A DNA stretch of 64,000 nt from an uncultured Clostridia bacterium (GTDB lineage Bacteria > Bacillota > Clostridia > Oscillospirales > Acutalibacteraceae), in contig CANQOP010000002.1 in assembly GCA_947625485.1 (NCBI GenBank), positions 62,001 to 126,000 on the forward strand, written 5' to 3'. Numbering within the stretch: the first letter of the stretch is position 1; each line of letters begins with the position of its first letter. Both the position numbers and the translations under genes were made by a program. The notes beneath the pieces are model-generated. The model did no database searches, had not been told where the DNA came from, and saw only the letters and a list, made by a program, of their open reading frames with translations. Below, piece after piece: positions 8,336-18,687 of this stretch.

Positions 8336-10353
8336 GTCCTGCCAAACTGTTTTTCGAGCTCATATCTGCTCATAACAACACACACAGGACGACCGTGCGG
8401 ACAGTAGCGGAGGGAGGGGTCGTCGTCCAGCTTGTTAGCTATATCCATAAGTTCCTCGTCGGTACTTATGTTTCCTCCTTTTATAGCCGCGCGGCATGCG
8501 ACATTATGGTATATCCAGTCCATTTTCTCACTGCGTATATCGTTCTTATTCTGCGCTATGTAACCCGCCATCTCGATTACAGAGCTTTCAACATCGTTAA
8601 TATCAAGATACTGCGGCGCGCTTCTCACAATAAGCGTTCCGTTTCCGAAGTCCTCAACATCAAACGCACACTCTTTAAACATATCAAGGTTATTTATCGC
8701 CGCATCGTAATCTGTTTTGTTTAGAAGAACGGTAACAGGCTTTAACAGCATTTGCGAAAATCCTGCTCCTCTCTCCTTTTTAAGGCGTTCGTAAATCATA
8801 CGCTCGTGAGCGGCGTGCTTGTCTATAATAATAATTTCTCTTTCATTTTTCTCAACAAATATATATGTTTTAAATGCCTCACCGACAAGTCTGAGCTTAT
8901 TTTCAGGTTTCTCGTAAAGCGTCTCAGGCTCTTCATCAGATACCAAATCATTGCTCTTTAAAGTATCTTCTACAGTAATTTGGGGTAAATCGGGAATTAT
9001 GTTTTCTGATTTTAAAACCTCGTTTTTTGAAACAATCGGCTTACTGTCATAGACAATTTCGGTATCTTCAGTTTCTCTTCGTTCTTTAATCTGCTCAATC
9101 TTTTTATTAAGATTTTCCTGCCGTCTTGCGGACTCTTTTGGATAAATATCTGAAAGATTTGCCGGACTGCTGACATTTACAGCTTTTGAAATTATAGATT
9201 TTCCCGACCCGAATACATTATCAAGCTCATTAAAAGGATTTTGTGTATTTTTTTTAGACTCGTCTCCCGGTTTAAAACCCGAGAGTGTGAAAGGCTTAGG
9301 CTTTCGTATATCAGAAAAAGCGTCGTTTCTCGCCTGTCCGCTGAATGTAACTTCCTTACGTCTATCGTTATTGCTGAGGCAGGTTTTTATAGCGTGATAA
9401 ACAGCGTCAAACACAGGTCTTTCGTTTATGAACCTGACCTCAATTTTTGAAGGGTGGACATTGACGTCAATCGCCTCAAACGGAATATCAAGATGCAGCA
9501 CACAAGCGGGATATTTGCCTACCATCACACTACCTTTGCACGCCTCTTCAATAGCCGCCATAGCTGTGACAGATTTAACATACCGTCCGTTTATAAAGAA
9601 ATTCTGCATTCCGCGGTTCGGACGCGCGTTGACGGGCTTTGAAATATATCCCTGAATTTTAATTCCGTCCAGCTCATAATTTACAGGAAGAAGTCCGTTT
9701 GCAAAATCCCTGCCGTATACGGAATAAATTGCTGATTTTATCTTACCGTCTCCCGATGTTTTAAGTACCTGACGTCCGTCTCGGATAAATGTAAAAGCAA
9801 CCTCGGGGTGCGAGAGTGCGGCCTTATCTATTACATTCGCGACTGCGTTTCCCTCGGCTCTGTCTTTTTTTAAAAACTTCATTCTTGCGGGAATATTATA
9901 GAACAAATCTTTAATAATCATAGTTGTCCCTACAGGACAGCCTGCGTCATTAAGCGAAATTTCTTCTCCGCCGTTTATCTCGTAGGACGTGCCTGTCTCC
10001 TCGCTCCTATGTCTTGTGAGAAGAAGAAGCTTTGATACGGACGAAATTGATGAAAGAGCCTCACCGCGAAAGCCCAGAGTAGAAATTTTGTCGAGGTCGT
10101 TTTCAAGCTTTATCTTACTTGTTGCGTGCGGAAGAAACGCAAGCTTTACGTCCTCGCGCATAATTCCGCATCCGTTGTCTGTGACGCGCATAAATGTTAT
10201 GCCGCCGCACTGGATTTCGACGGTTATGTCCGTCGAGCCTGCGTCTATTGAATTTTCAATAAGCTCCTTTATCGCGGATGCAGGTCTTTCTACGACCTCG
10301 CCTGCGGCGATAAGCTCAGCTACGTGCTTGTCAAGCACATTAATGACGCCCAT
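8332..10353 (-). CDS. mutL: DNA mismatch repair protein MutL
   Basis: IAAGEVVERPASAIKELIENSIDAGST...TLGFRGEALSSI; C-terminal dimerisation domain with CPHGRPV. Confidence 0.97.
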   Translation of the reverse strand: MGVINVLDKHVAELIAAGEVVERPASAIKELIENSIDAGSTDITVEIQCGGITFMRVTDNGCGIMREDVKLAFLPHATSKIKLENDLDKISTLGFRGEALSSISSVSKLLLLTRHRSEETGTSYEINGGEEISLNDAGCPVGTTMIIKDLFYNIPARMKFLKKDRAEGNAVANVIDKAALSHPEVAFTFIRDGRQVLKTSGDGKIKSAIYSVYGRDFANGLLPVNYELDGIKIQGYISKPVNARPNRGMQNFFINGRYVKSVTAMAAIEEACKGSVMVGKYPACVLHLDIPFEAIDVNVHPSKIEVRFINERPVFDAVYHAIKTCLSNNDRRKEVTFSGQARNDAFSDIRKPKPFTLSGFKPGDESKKNTQNPFNELDNVFGSGKSIISKAVNVSSPANLSDIYPKESARRQENLNKKIEQIKERRETEDTEIVYDSKPIVSKNEVLKSENIIPDLPQITVEDTLKSNDLVSDEEPETLYEKPENKLRLVGEAFKTYIFVEKNEREIIIIDKHAAHERMIYERLKKERGAGFSQMLLKPVTVLLNKTDYDAAINNLDMFKECAFDVEDFGNGTLIVRSAPQYLDINDVESSVIEMAGYIAQNKNDIRSEKMDWIYHNVACRAAIKGGNISTDEELMDIANKLDDDPSLRYCPHGRPVCVVMSRYELEKQFGRT

Positions 10354-10376
10354 TTATTTCACTACTTTTCTTAAAA

Positions 10377-12980
10377 TTATATCATACCCTTTAATTCATA
10401 GAGCAAATTCATAGCCTCAATAGGTGTGAGAGTATTCAAATCCAACTTTTCAAGTCTTTCGGTTATCATATTGTCCGTACTCGGCAAAAGAGTGAGCTGT
10501 TCGCTATCGGTTTCCTGCTCTGTGTCTTTTACGGGAATATCCGAGTTTTTACCGCTCTCCAAATCCGCGAGTATTTCCTTTGCTCTGCTGATTATAACCT
10601 CAGGCAGACCTGCGAGCTTGGCTACCTCAATGCCGTAACTGTCGTCAGCTCCTCCGGGGACAATTCTTCTCAAAAAGGTTATATCGTCTCCGTGTTTTTT
10701 TACAGCAATATTGTAGTTATTAACGCCCTCAATAACCTTATCCATAACGGTAAGCTCGTGATAATGAGTTGCAAACAGAGTTTTTGCGCCGAGCTTACTT
10801 TTATCTACTACATACTCGAGTACCGCCCTTGCGATACTCATACCATCGAACGTGGAAGTGCCTCGGCCGATTTCATCCAGGATTAACAAAGACTTTCCCG
10901 TTGCATTCGTAACAATGTTTGCGACCTCGCTCATTTCTACCATAAAAGTGGACTGACCCGATGCGAGGTCGTCTGAAGCCCCGACGCGTGTGAAAATACT
11001 GTCCACAACACCAATTTCCGCAGAAGACGCAGGAACAAAGCTGCCTATTTGCGTCATAAGCACAATAAGCGCAACCTGGCGCATATATGTTGACTTACCC
11101 GCCATATTAGGTCCTGTTATAATCGCTACGCGATTTGCGTTACAATTAAGGTACACATCATTCGGAACAAAAGGAGCACCCTTTAAAAGCAGTTCCACAA
11201 CAGGGTGTCGGCTGTCCTTTAAAATTATATTATCGCTGAGATTGACCTCTGGGCGCGTATATCGGTTATCTGACGCAACATTTGCGAGTGAATTTAAAAC
11301 ATCGAGGGTAGCGACGGCTGACGCGGTTTTCTGAATACGCTCAAGCTGAGACGCGACCTTTTTTCTTATATCGTCAAACAACTGATACTCAAGCGCAACC
11401 GCCTTATCCTTAGCACCGAGTATACGCCCTTCGACAGCTTTTAAGTCCTGGGTTATGTAACGTTCGCAGTTAGTTAGTGTTTGTTTACGGATATATGTAT
11501 CGGGAACCATATTCTTGTAGGAATTGGTAACCTCTATGTAATATCCGAAAACACGGTTGTATCCCACTCTGAGCTTAGGAATACCCGTAAGGCTTCTTTG
11601 CTCCTCTTCTATCTTAGCAAGAATACTCGTTGAATCGTTCATATCCGAGCTGACTTCGTCCAGTTCAGTATTATACCCTGTTTTTATTATTCCGCCCTCT
11701 TTTACAGAAAACGGCGGTTCCTCGACGATGGCTTCGTCAATCATAGTGTAAATATCTTCAAGAGTATCTAAATTCTGATATATATTTCTGAGCATTGATG
11801 AGCTGCACTCGCTCAGAAGCGACTTAATTTGCGGTAATTTTTCGACAGCGCCTGCGAGCGAACGCAGTTCCCGACCGTTAGCCGAACCGTAAACAATTTT
11901 AGTCATTAAACGTTCAATATCAAATACGCCTGCCATTGCCGCAGTAAGGTCAAGTCTTAGAACGGTATCGTTCACAAGCTCCTCGACAGCGCTCTGGCGG
12001 TTTATAATTTTGGTTACGTTTAAGAGCGGCTTTTCCACCCAGCTTCTGAGAAGCCGCTTTCCCATAGAGGTTTTTGTGCGGTCAAGCACCCACAGAAGCG
12101 AACCCCTCTTTTCTTTATTAAGCATAGTCTGGGTAAGCTCCAGGTTTCTCTGAGTGTTAAAATCAAGCCTCATAAACTGATTTTCGGAAAAAATGCTGAT
12201 ATGACCGATTCTTTCAAGTCCGTTCTTCTGAGTATCCCGCAGATAATTTATGAGCGCGCCTAAAGCTGAAACAATAACCGGCTTGTCCTCAATTATTGAG
12301 TACTCGTCTCCGAACTGCGCTTTTACAATATCACAGCACGCCAAAAAAGCAAAATTTTCGTCGGGAAGCATATCGACAGATGTGGAGAGCTTTTCTTTTA
12401 TGAACGGAGCAAGCTCCTTTAACTTTATAATGTCTCCGCCGAGGAGTATCTCCCTGGGATTATAGCTTGTAAGCTGGCTCTTTATCTTTTCAATGCTATA
12501 TTTACAAACAATATCCGTAACATATAATTCTCCTGTAGAAATATCGCAGAAGCAGATACCGACGTTCTTCCCCTCAGCGTATATGCAGGAAATATAGTTG
12601 TTTCTGCTTTCGTCGAGCATACTGCTCTCAATAACAGTACCCGGCGTTACTACACGGACTATATCTCGTTTAACTATTTTCTTGGCTTTTGAAGGGTCCT
12701 CCATCTGCTCGCATATAGCAACCTTATAACCCTTCTGTACGAGTCTCGCAATATATCCCTCACAGCTATGAAACGGCACCCCGCACATCGGGGCGCGTTC
12801 CTCCAGACCGCAATCTCTGCCAGTAAGAGTGAGTTCAAGCTCCTTCGACGCCAGCTTAGCGTCGTCAAAAAACATTTCGTAGAAATCACCGAGTCTGAAA
12901 AAGAGGATTGCGTCCTTATTTTCTTCTTTGATTTTAAGATACTGCTGCATCATCGGCGACATTTCAGCCATATCACTCAC
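10377..12980 (-). CDS. mutS: DNA mismatch repair protein MutS
   Basis: FFRLGDFYEMFFDDA; ITGPNMAGKSTYMRQVALIVLMTQIGSFVPA; LDEIGRGTSTFDGMSIA. Confidence 0.98.
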   Translation of the reverse strand: MSDMAEMSPMMQQYLKIKEENKDAILFFRLGDFYEMFFDDAKLASKELELTLTGRDCGLEERAPMCGVPFHSCEGYIARLVQKGYKVAICEQMEDPSKAKKIVKRDIVRVVTPGTVIESSMLDESRNNYISCIYAEGKNVGICFCDISTGELYVTDIVCKYSIEKIKSQLTSYNPREILLGGDIIKLKELAPFIKEKLSTSVDMLPDENFAFLACCDIVKAQFGDEYSIIEDKPVIVSALGALINYLRDTQKNGLERIGHISIFSENQFMRLDFNTQRNLELTQTMLNKEKRGSLLWVLDRTKTSMGKRLLRSWVEKPLLNVTKIINRQSAVEELVNDTVLRLDLTAAMAGVFDIERLMTKIVYGSANGRELRSLAGAVEKLPQIKSLLSECSSSMLRNIYQNLDTLEDIYTMIDEAIVEEPPFSVKEGGIIKTGYNTELDEVSSDMNDSTSILAKIEEEQRSLTGIPKLRVGYNRVFGYYIEVTNSYKNMVPDTYIRKQTLTNCERYITQDLKAVEGRILGAKDKAVALEYQLFDDIRKKVASQLERIQKTASAVATLDVLNSLANVASDNRYTRPEVNLSDNIILKDSRHPVVELLLKGAPFVPNDVYLNCNANRVAIITGPNMAGKSTYMRQVALIVLMTQIGSFVPASSAEIGVVDSIFTRVGASDDLASGQSTFMVEMSEVANIVTNATGKSLLILDEIGRGTSTFDGMSIARAVLEYVVDKSKLGAKTLFATHYHELTVMDKVIEGVNNYNIAVKKHGDDITFLRRIVPGGADDSYGIEVAKLAGLPEVIISRAKEILADLESGKNSDIPVKDTEQETDSEQLTLLPSTDNMITERLEKLDLNTLTPIEAMNLLYELKGMI

Positions 12981-13003
12981 CCCTTTCCAAGTTTATCCGC
13001 TTA

Positions 13004-13408
13004 TTAACCGCAGCCGCCGCAGGTCGAACAGCTTCCCGAACATGACGGTGTGTAATCAGTAGTCTCCGGGTCCTCACCCTGAGCGCAGTTCTGAAGAATT
13101 GTCATAATACGCGTAGTGATTTGGTCGAATTCCTGCTTAGCGGAATTGTAATCAATCATATTTTGATTAGACATAATGCTTGAATAAACCTTCTGCATTT
13201 CGGAGTTTAGCTTTTGAATTTTCTCGCTGTCCTTATCGGTTTTCTGAGTTTCCGTGTTTATTTGAAGTCTTTTAAGGTTAAATTCCTTAATTAACTCCTG
13301 CAATTCGCTGTCGTTATCAGCGTTGTACTCCGCGTTATGAAGTTTTTTGTACGCCTCTTCCTGCTGAATAAGCTTTCCGAGCTCTCTAGTCATTTCTATA
13401 ATATCCAT
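13004..13408 (-). CDS. YlbF/YmcA family protein with C-terminal Cys-rich tail
   Basis: Alpha-helical YlbF-like sequence (LGKLIQQEEAYKKLHNAEYNADNDSELQELIKEFNLKRLQI) ending SCSGSCSTCGGCG; between mutS and miaB. Confidence 0.8.
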   Translation of the reverse strand: MDIIEMTRELGKLIQQEEAYKKLHNAEYNADNDSELQELIKEFNLKRLQINTETQKTDKDSEKIQKLNSEMQKVYSSIMSNQNMIDYNSAKQEFDQITTRIMTILQNCAQGEDPETTDYTPSCSGSCSTCGGCG

Positions 13409-13420
13409 AGTTATCCTCCG

Positions 13421-14848
13421 TTAAATTATTTTTCCTCTTAAAATCCATCTGCCCGCAGAGGTGACCGCAACATTTTGGAATGTTCCGATAAGCTCTTTGG
13501 GGGCTTCTGTTTCTACAATTATATTGCCCGAAGTGCGTGCGTTTAATATTCCGTCTTTACCTTTTTCGCTCTCGATAAGCACTCTTTGAGTCGTGCCTAT
13601 CATTGAGCTGCAGCGCTTTGCAGCGATTTCCTCCTGAACGTACAATAATTCCTTAAACCACTTTGATTTTTCTGATGAAGGAATCGGGTCGTCCATTTCC
13701 GCAGCCGGCGTACCCACACGGGGAGAGAAAATAAATGTGAAAAGTGAGGTAAACTCTACCTCGCGTATGAGAGAGAGAGTTTCTTTAAAATCCTCATATG
13801 TTTCTCCCGGAAAGCCGACAATAACATCGCTCGTAAGGCTTACATCCGGTATTTTACTTTTAGCGTAGTTTACAATATCTAAATACTTTTTTCGGTCATA
13901 ATGACGGTTCATTAGCTTTAATATTCTGCTTGAGCCAGACTGAAAAGGCAGATGCAAATGCTTACTGACGTGTTTTGATGCGGCAATTGTGTCAATCAGC
14001 TCTCGCGTACAATCCTTTGGGTGAGAAGTCATAAATCTGAGCCAGTAGTCTCCGTTTATAGAATCAATTTCGCTTAAAAGCTCTGAAAAACTCACGCCGT
14101 CTTTTATATTTTTACCGTAAGAATTAACATTCTGACCGAGTAAGGTTATATCCTTATATCCGCTCTCTATCATTTCCTTTGCTTCGGATATAATTATATC
14201 TTTCTCTCTGCTTCGTTCTCTGCCTCTGACGTGCGGAACAATACAGTAGGTACAGAAATTATTGCATCCGTACATAATAGGCAACCAGCCTTTAAAGCTG
14301 CCGTCACGCTTTATCGGTATACCCTCATGCACAAGATTATCATCATTATCGAGAGCATAAACCCTTTTGCCCGTAACAAGCGCCTTATACATAAGTTCGG
14401 GAAATTGGTGGAGCGAGTGCGTACCGAATACCAGACCGACATACGGAAAACTTTGGTAAATTCTGTCCGCTATGTGTTTCTGTTCCATCATACAGCCGCA
14501 AAGAGCTATGAGCGTATCGGGAAATTTACGCTTAAGATTTTTAAGTGCGCCGACATTTCCGAACACCCTGTCCTCCGCGTGCTCGCGAACAGCGCAGGTG
14601 TTAAAAAGAATAAAATCGGCATTGTCAGGCTCGTCCTCAAATTCAAACCCGGCTTTTGAAAGCATGCCCTTAATTCGCTCGCCGTCGGCGACGTTCTGCT
14701 GACAGCCGTAGGTATGTATAAAAGCTATGGGCTTTTTGCCGCGCTTACGTCCCTGCATTATCTCGTATATAAGATCAAGGTACTCGTTCTGCGCCTCGTC
14801 AAAGTCGTTTACGGTACTGTATTTTTCTATCAAGACAAATTGCCCCAA
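13421..14848 (-). CDS. miaB: tRNA-2-methylthio-N6-dimethylallyladenosine synthase
   Basis: HTYGCQQNVADGERI; YGCNNFCTYCIVPHVRGRERSR; TSDVIVGFPGET; C-terminal TRAM. Confidence 0.96.
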   Translation of the reverse strand: MGQFVLIEKYSTVNDFDEAQNEYLDLIYEIMQGRKRGKKPIAFIHTYGCQQNVADGERIKGMLSKAGFEFEDEPDNADFILFNTCAVREHAEDRVFGNVGALKNLKRKFPDTLIALCGCMMEQKHIADRIYQSFPYVGLVFGTHSLHQFPELMYKALVTGKRVYALDNDDNLVHEGIPIKRDGSFKGWLPIMYGCNNFCTYCIVPHVRGRERSREKDIIISEAKEMIESGYKDITLLGQNVNSYGKNIKDGVSFSELLSEIDSINGDYWLRFMTSHPKDCTRELIDTIAASKHVSKHLHLPFQSGSSRILKLMNRHYDRKKYLDIVNYAKSKIPDVSLTSDVIVGFPGETYEDFKETLSLIREVEFTSLFTFIFSPRVGTPAAEMDDPIPSSEKSKWFKELLYVQEEIAAKRCSSMIGTTQRVLIESEKGKDGILNARTSGNIIVETEAPKELIGTFQNVAVTSAGRWILRGKII

Positions 14849-14873
14849 TCTAATTTCATATCTGTAAAATTAT

Positions 14874-14910
14874 AGCACAAAATCTATATTAATACAATAG
14901 ATTTTGTGCT
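14874..14910. terminator. Hairpin terminator between miaB and yunB
   Basis: Perfect 14-bp inverted repeat AGCACAAAATCTAT/ATAGATTTTGTGCT with 9-nt loop. Confidence 0.7.
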
Positions 14911-14941
14911 AAAAATATCTATATTTGGTGCTTATCTTTTT

Positions 14942-15583
14942 TTACTTCACAATATCTGCATAAGCAGACGGAATACCTCCGACTATAACGGTCTGGGCAA
15001 TTTCGTAATCTGTTTTATATTTATATTCCTCGCTGAAATCTGTGCTCACGGAAATTATATCGGTCGTTACTTCGAGAGAGATTTTGTGAAGCGTCTGATT
15101 TACACCGGCACTTTCAAATGTACTTTTTAGTTTGCAATTAACGGAACCCGTAAGCTTAAAGCTTATGTCAAGATCGGGTCCTACGACGTTAATAAGCGTT
15201 ATGTTTGTAAAAGCTCCCATAGGCAGATGGAAAGTGTATAAATCTTCTTTATCAAGCTTTTTCTGAATTTTTTTTATTACCTCTGACTTTATTTTATTTA
15301 CCTTAACGCTATTCTCCGAAATAGACCGTACTTCACCGCTATCGGAATAATTTATGACAGCAATATCATCATAAGTAAAATCGAATTTCTCCAAAACATC
15401 ATTTACCGTGTTGGCTACTATTGCTCCCGAAATTGATTTTGACTGTTTTTTTACATACTTTTTTGAAAAATCAGCCGCGTTCTTTTCAAAAAAAACAAAA
15501 ATTATAACTGTTATTATCAAAAAGATGATAACTATACGTCGTATTTTTTTAAACCGTTTTGACTTTTTAGGTTTACATATCAA
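14942..15583 (-). CDS. yunB: Sporulation protein YunB
   Basis: TM then KSISGAIVANTVNDVLEKFDFTYDDIAVINYSDSGEVRSISENSVKVNKIKSEVIKKIQ...HLPMGAFTNITLINVVGPDLDISFKLTGSVNCKLKSTFESAGVNQTLHKISLEV. TTG at 15583 preferred because the ORF-track start lies upstream of a terminator. Confidence 0.88.
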   Translation of the reverse strand: MICKPKKSKRFKKIRRIVIIFLIITVIIFVFFEKNAADFSKKYVKKQSKSISGAIVANTVNDVLEKFDFTYDDIAVINYSDSGEVRSISENSVKVNKIKSEVIKKIQKKLDKEDLYTFHLPMGAFTNITLINVVGPDLDISFKLTGSVNCKLKSTFESAGVNQTLHKISLEVTTDIISVSTDFSEEYKYKTDYEIAQTVIVGGIPSAYADIVK

Positions 15584-15617
15584 AAAAACACCCCTCGTTA
15601 TAATACACGAGAGGTGT
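15584..15617 (-). terminator. Terminator after the zinc-ribbon gene
   Basis: Minus strand ACACCTCTCGTGTATTATAACGAGGGGTGTTTTTTT: stem plus U-run. Confidence 0.75.
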
Positions 15618-15645
15618 AAATTTGTGAGAAAAATCAGAAAAAAAT

Positions 15646-16107
15646 TCAATCCACGTCAATCGGGCAGTTATCTTCTTTATTTTCATCATTTTCGTCAGAA
15701 AAGAGACTTGAGAAATCAAATTCGAGTTCATTGCCGCAGTTGGGACAGGAAATTTCGCCCTCGATAAGGGTATCTTCATCAACCACAATCTCCGCGCCGC
15801 AGTCGGGGCACTTTACTTCATAGTCGAAATTATCTTCGTCATCCTCTAAGTCGTCATCGTAATCGTCCTCGGCAAGGAAGTCGGTGAGATCATCGAAATC
15901 TTCCTCAAGCTCTCCCACTTCGTCACGAAGGTCGTCAATTACGTCGCAAACATCATCTATCTCGTCCTGCGTTAGACTTAGCTCGTCCGTAAGGTCATAG
16001 ATAAGCTCAAGCATTTCTTTAATAACCTTTACCTCAGGCTTGCTTTCGTCGAGATCAAGACCGTCTGCAAGTCCTTTGATATAAGCTGCTCTTTCGTTTA
16101 AGGTCAT
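15646..16107 (-). CDS. Acidic zinc-ribbon protein (CD1247 N-terminal-domain-like)
   Basis: MTLNERAAYIKGLADGLDLDESKPEVKVIKEMLELIYDLTDEL plus very acidic linker plus CPDCGAEI...ISCPNCGNEL. Confidence 0.75.
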   Translation of the reverse strand: MTLNERAAYIKGLADGLDLDESKPEVKVIKEMLELIYDLTDELSLTQDEIDDVCDVIDDLRDEVGELEEDFDDLTDFLAEDDYDDDLEDDEDNFDYEVKCPDCGAEIVVDEDTLIEGEISCPNCGNELEFDFSSLFSDENDENKEDNCPIDVD

Positions 16108-16117
16108 AATTTACTCC

Positions 16118-16675
16118 TTATGCTCTGCCGAGATACTCCCCTGTACGTGTATCAATCTGGATAATTTCGCCTTCGTTTATAAACAGGGGAACCTTTACCT
16201 CAGCACCCGTCTCAACAGTAGCGGGCTTAGTTGCGTTCGTAGCCGTGTTCCCTGCAAATCCGGGGTCGGTCTTAGTAACCTCAAGTTCCACAAAGTTCGG
16301 CGGTTCAACACCGAATACAGTACCCTTATAGGACAGAATTTTGCATACCATATTCTCCTTAACAAACTTGAAATTGTCGCCGAGAACGGAAGCGTTTATT
16401 GGAAGCTGCTCCCATGTTTCCGTATCCATAAAGTAATAGAGCTCGCCATCGTTGTAGCTGTACTCCATATCCTTTCTGTCAACAAAAGCCTTTGGATATT
16501 TATCATTAGGATTGAATGTTTTTTCTACTACAGCACCTGTAATAACGTTTCTAATCTTTGTTCTTACAAAAGCCGCACCTTTACCCGGCTTAACGTGCTG
16601 AAACTCAATGATAGAAACTACCTGACCGTCCATTTCAAACGTAACGCCGTTTCTGAAATCACCTGCTGAAATCAT
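16118..16675 (-). CDS. efp: Elongation factor P
   Basis: [47 protein letters not shown]...[12 protein letters not shown]. Confidence 0.98.
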   Translation of the reverse strand: MISAGDFRNGVTFEMDGQVVSIIEFQHVKPGKGAAFVRTKIRNVITGAVVEKTFNPNDKYPKAFVDRKDMEYSYNDGELYYFMDTETWEQLPINASVLGDNFKFVKENMVCKILSYKGTVFGVEPPNFVELEVTKTDPGFAGNTATNATKPATVETGAEVKVPLFINEGEIIQIDTRTGEYLGRA

Positions 16676-16762
16676 AAATTTACCTCCTAAATTTGCGTAA
16701 ATATATTCTTACCATATATTATCAAGAGTTATTATACATAAAAAGCGCAAAAATTGCAAGAG

Positions 16763-17848
16763 TTAAACGATAATTAGTTCTTTACTGAGCGTTGCGAAGT
16801 TTTTAAATCCGTTGTCTTTTACCAAAACCATATCCTCAATACGAACACCGAATCTGTTATCGAGGTAAATACCCGGTTCAACTGTAATAACCATATTTTC
16901 CGACAAAATCGTCTCTCCTTTAGGAGAAACATACGGAAGTTCGTGTATATCAAGTCCCACTCCGTGACCTGTGGAATGTCCGAAATTTCGTCCGTAACCC
17001 GAGTCTGTAATTATATCACGCGCTATTTTATCTATGTCGCACGCCTTGACTCCCGACTTTACCGCATTAAGCGACGAAAGCTGCGCTCTCAATACAATAT
17101 CATAAATCTCTTTTTGCTTATCACTGCATTTTTTAACCGCCACCGTGCGGGTCATATCACTGTGATAGCCGTTATAAAGAGCTCCTATGTCCATTGTAAA
17201 GAAGTCGCCCTCTTTAATTACATCATCGGACGGAACACCGTGCGGCAAAGAAGTCTTTTTACCCGTAATCGTAATAAGGTCGAAGGAGACGTTTTCAGCT
17301 CCGTACTTTTTCATAAGATACTCAAGCTCGTTAGCAATCGCTCTCTCGCTTACCTCGGGTTTAACGAAGTTTAAAACCTCCGTATATGCTTTCTCGGTAA
17401 TTTTCTGAGCCTCAGAGATATACTGAATCTCGCCCTCACTTTTAATAATACGGAGATTTGAAATTGCTTTGCTTAGTGTGTCATCGGAGATAATTGATAC
17501 TCCTACCTCGTTAAAAGCGCGAACGTATTTATTATAAGTGCTTACGGTAACAACGTCAGATTCTAATATAAGAGTATTAACGCTGTGCTTTGTAAGTAAG
17601 GCTTTTACTTCATCCACAAGGGATTTAAACTCTATAACACTACAGTCCTTAGCGTTCTTTAACGCTGCTTCATAGTATCTGAAATCGACGAGAAGATAGC
17701 TTTCGTCTCCGGTGATAAGCATAGCTCCTTCGCTTTTCTGAAAGCCCGATAAATAATAAATATTATTCTCGTTGGTTATCAGCAGTGCAACGGAGCTATC
17801 GTCTATTATTTTTCTTAAATCATTTGTCCTTCGTTTTTGGACGGACAT
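16763..17848 (-). CDS. Xaa-Pro aminopeptidase (M24B)
   Basis: FTMDIGALYNGYHSDMTRTVAV; GHSTGHGVGLDIHELPYV; ITVEPGIYL; RIEDMVLV. Confidence 0.95.
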   Translation of the reverse strand: MSVQKRRTNDLRKIIDDSSVALLITNENNIYYLSGFQKSEGAMLITGDESYLLVDFRYYEAALKNAKDCSVIEFKSLVDEVKALLTKHSVNTLILESDVVTVSTYNKYVRAFNEVGVSIISDDTLSKAISNLRIIKSEGEIQYISEAQKITEKAYTEVLNFVKPEVSERAIANELEYLMKKYGAENVSFDLITITGKKTSLPHGVPSDDVIKEGDFFTMDIGALYNGYHSDMTRTVAVKKCSDKQKEIYDIVLRAQLSSLNAVKSGVKACDIDKIARDIITDSGYGRNFGHSTGHGVGLDIHELPYVSPKGETILSENMVITVEPGIYLDNRFGVRIEDMVLVKDNGFKNFATLSKELIIV

Positions 17849-18280
17849 TTACATCATTTCCTTTAAAGCATTCATTGCGAGCAAATAGCTGAATTTGCCG
17901 AAGCCGGCAATCTGACCCGCGCAGACGGGTGCAATTACCGAGGTATGTCTGAACTCCTCACGCGCGTGAATGTTAGACATATGTACCTCGACAAAAGGAA
18001 TATTTACACAAGCGATTGCGTCTCTGAGAGCATAGCTGTAATGAGTGAGAGCGCCCGCATTAATCACAACACCGTCAAAGTTATCGCGTGCAGCGTGTAT
18101 TTTATCAATAAGGTTGCCCTCGTGGTTCGACTGATAAATTCCCACATCAAATCCATTTGTTTTACCGTATTCAATAATCTGGTCCGATATGCTTTCGCTA
18201 CTCTCGTTTCCGTAGATTCCTTTTTCTCTTATTCCTACCATATTTAGGTTTGGCCCGAGTAATACAAGAACTTTTTTCAT
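17849..18280 (-). CDS. aroQ: Type II 3-dehydroquinate dehydratase
   Basis: LLGPNLNMVGIREKGIYG; QSNHEGNLIDKIHAA; INAGALTHYSYALRDAI. Confidence 0.96.
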   Translation of the reverse strand: MKKVLVLLGPNLNMVGIREKGIYGNESSESISDQIIEYGKTNGFDVGIYQSNHEGNLIDKIHAARDNFDGVVINAGALTHYSYALRDAIACVNIPFVEVHMSNIHAREEFRHTSVIAPVCAGQIAGFGKFSYLLAMNALKEMM

Positions 18281-18323
18281 AATGTACTCCTTTTAAGTTA
18301 AAAAAGCATTCCATAAAAATAAA

Positions 18324-18352
18324 TAAGCGAACAGAATTATTCTGTCCGCTTT
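18324..18352 (-). terminator. Terminator after rpsU
   Basis: AAAGCGGACAGAATAATTCTGTTCGCTTATTTATTTTT on the minus strand: stem followed by U-rich tract. Confidence 0.7.
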
Positions 18353-18357
18353 ATTAT

Positions 18358-18558
18358 TTACCTATACTTGCGTTTACGTGCTGCTTCGGACTTTTTCTTA
18401 CGCTTTACAGACGGCTTTTCATAAGCCTCTCTCTTGCGTACCTCAGCAATAACGCCGGCTCTGGCACACTGTTTTTTAAATCTTCTTAAAGCACTTTCAA
18501 GAGATTCATTTTCTTTAAGTCTTACCTCTGACATTTCTATTTCCCTCCCATCTGCCAA
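18358..18558 (-). CDS. rpsU: 30S ribosomal protein S21
   Basis: [56 protein letters not shown]. Confidence 0.97.
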   Translation of the reverse strand: MADGREIEMSEVRLKENESLESALRRFKKQCARAGVIAEVRKREAYEKPSVKRKKKSEAARKRKYR

Positions 18559-18687
18559 TCGGCATGGGTAATCTGCAAAATACTGCGAGTAGTATTATAC
18601 AATATCTTCACATAATTTGTCAAGGGTTATCAAAAAATTAGTAAAAAAATACTAAATAGTTTTAATTATACCAAAAAAATACGTATT

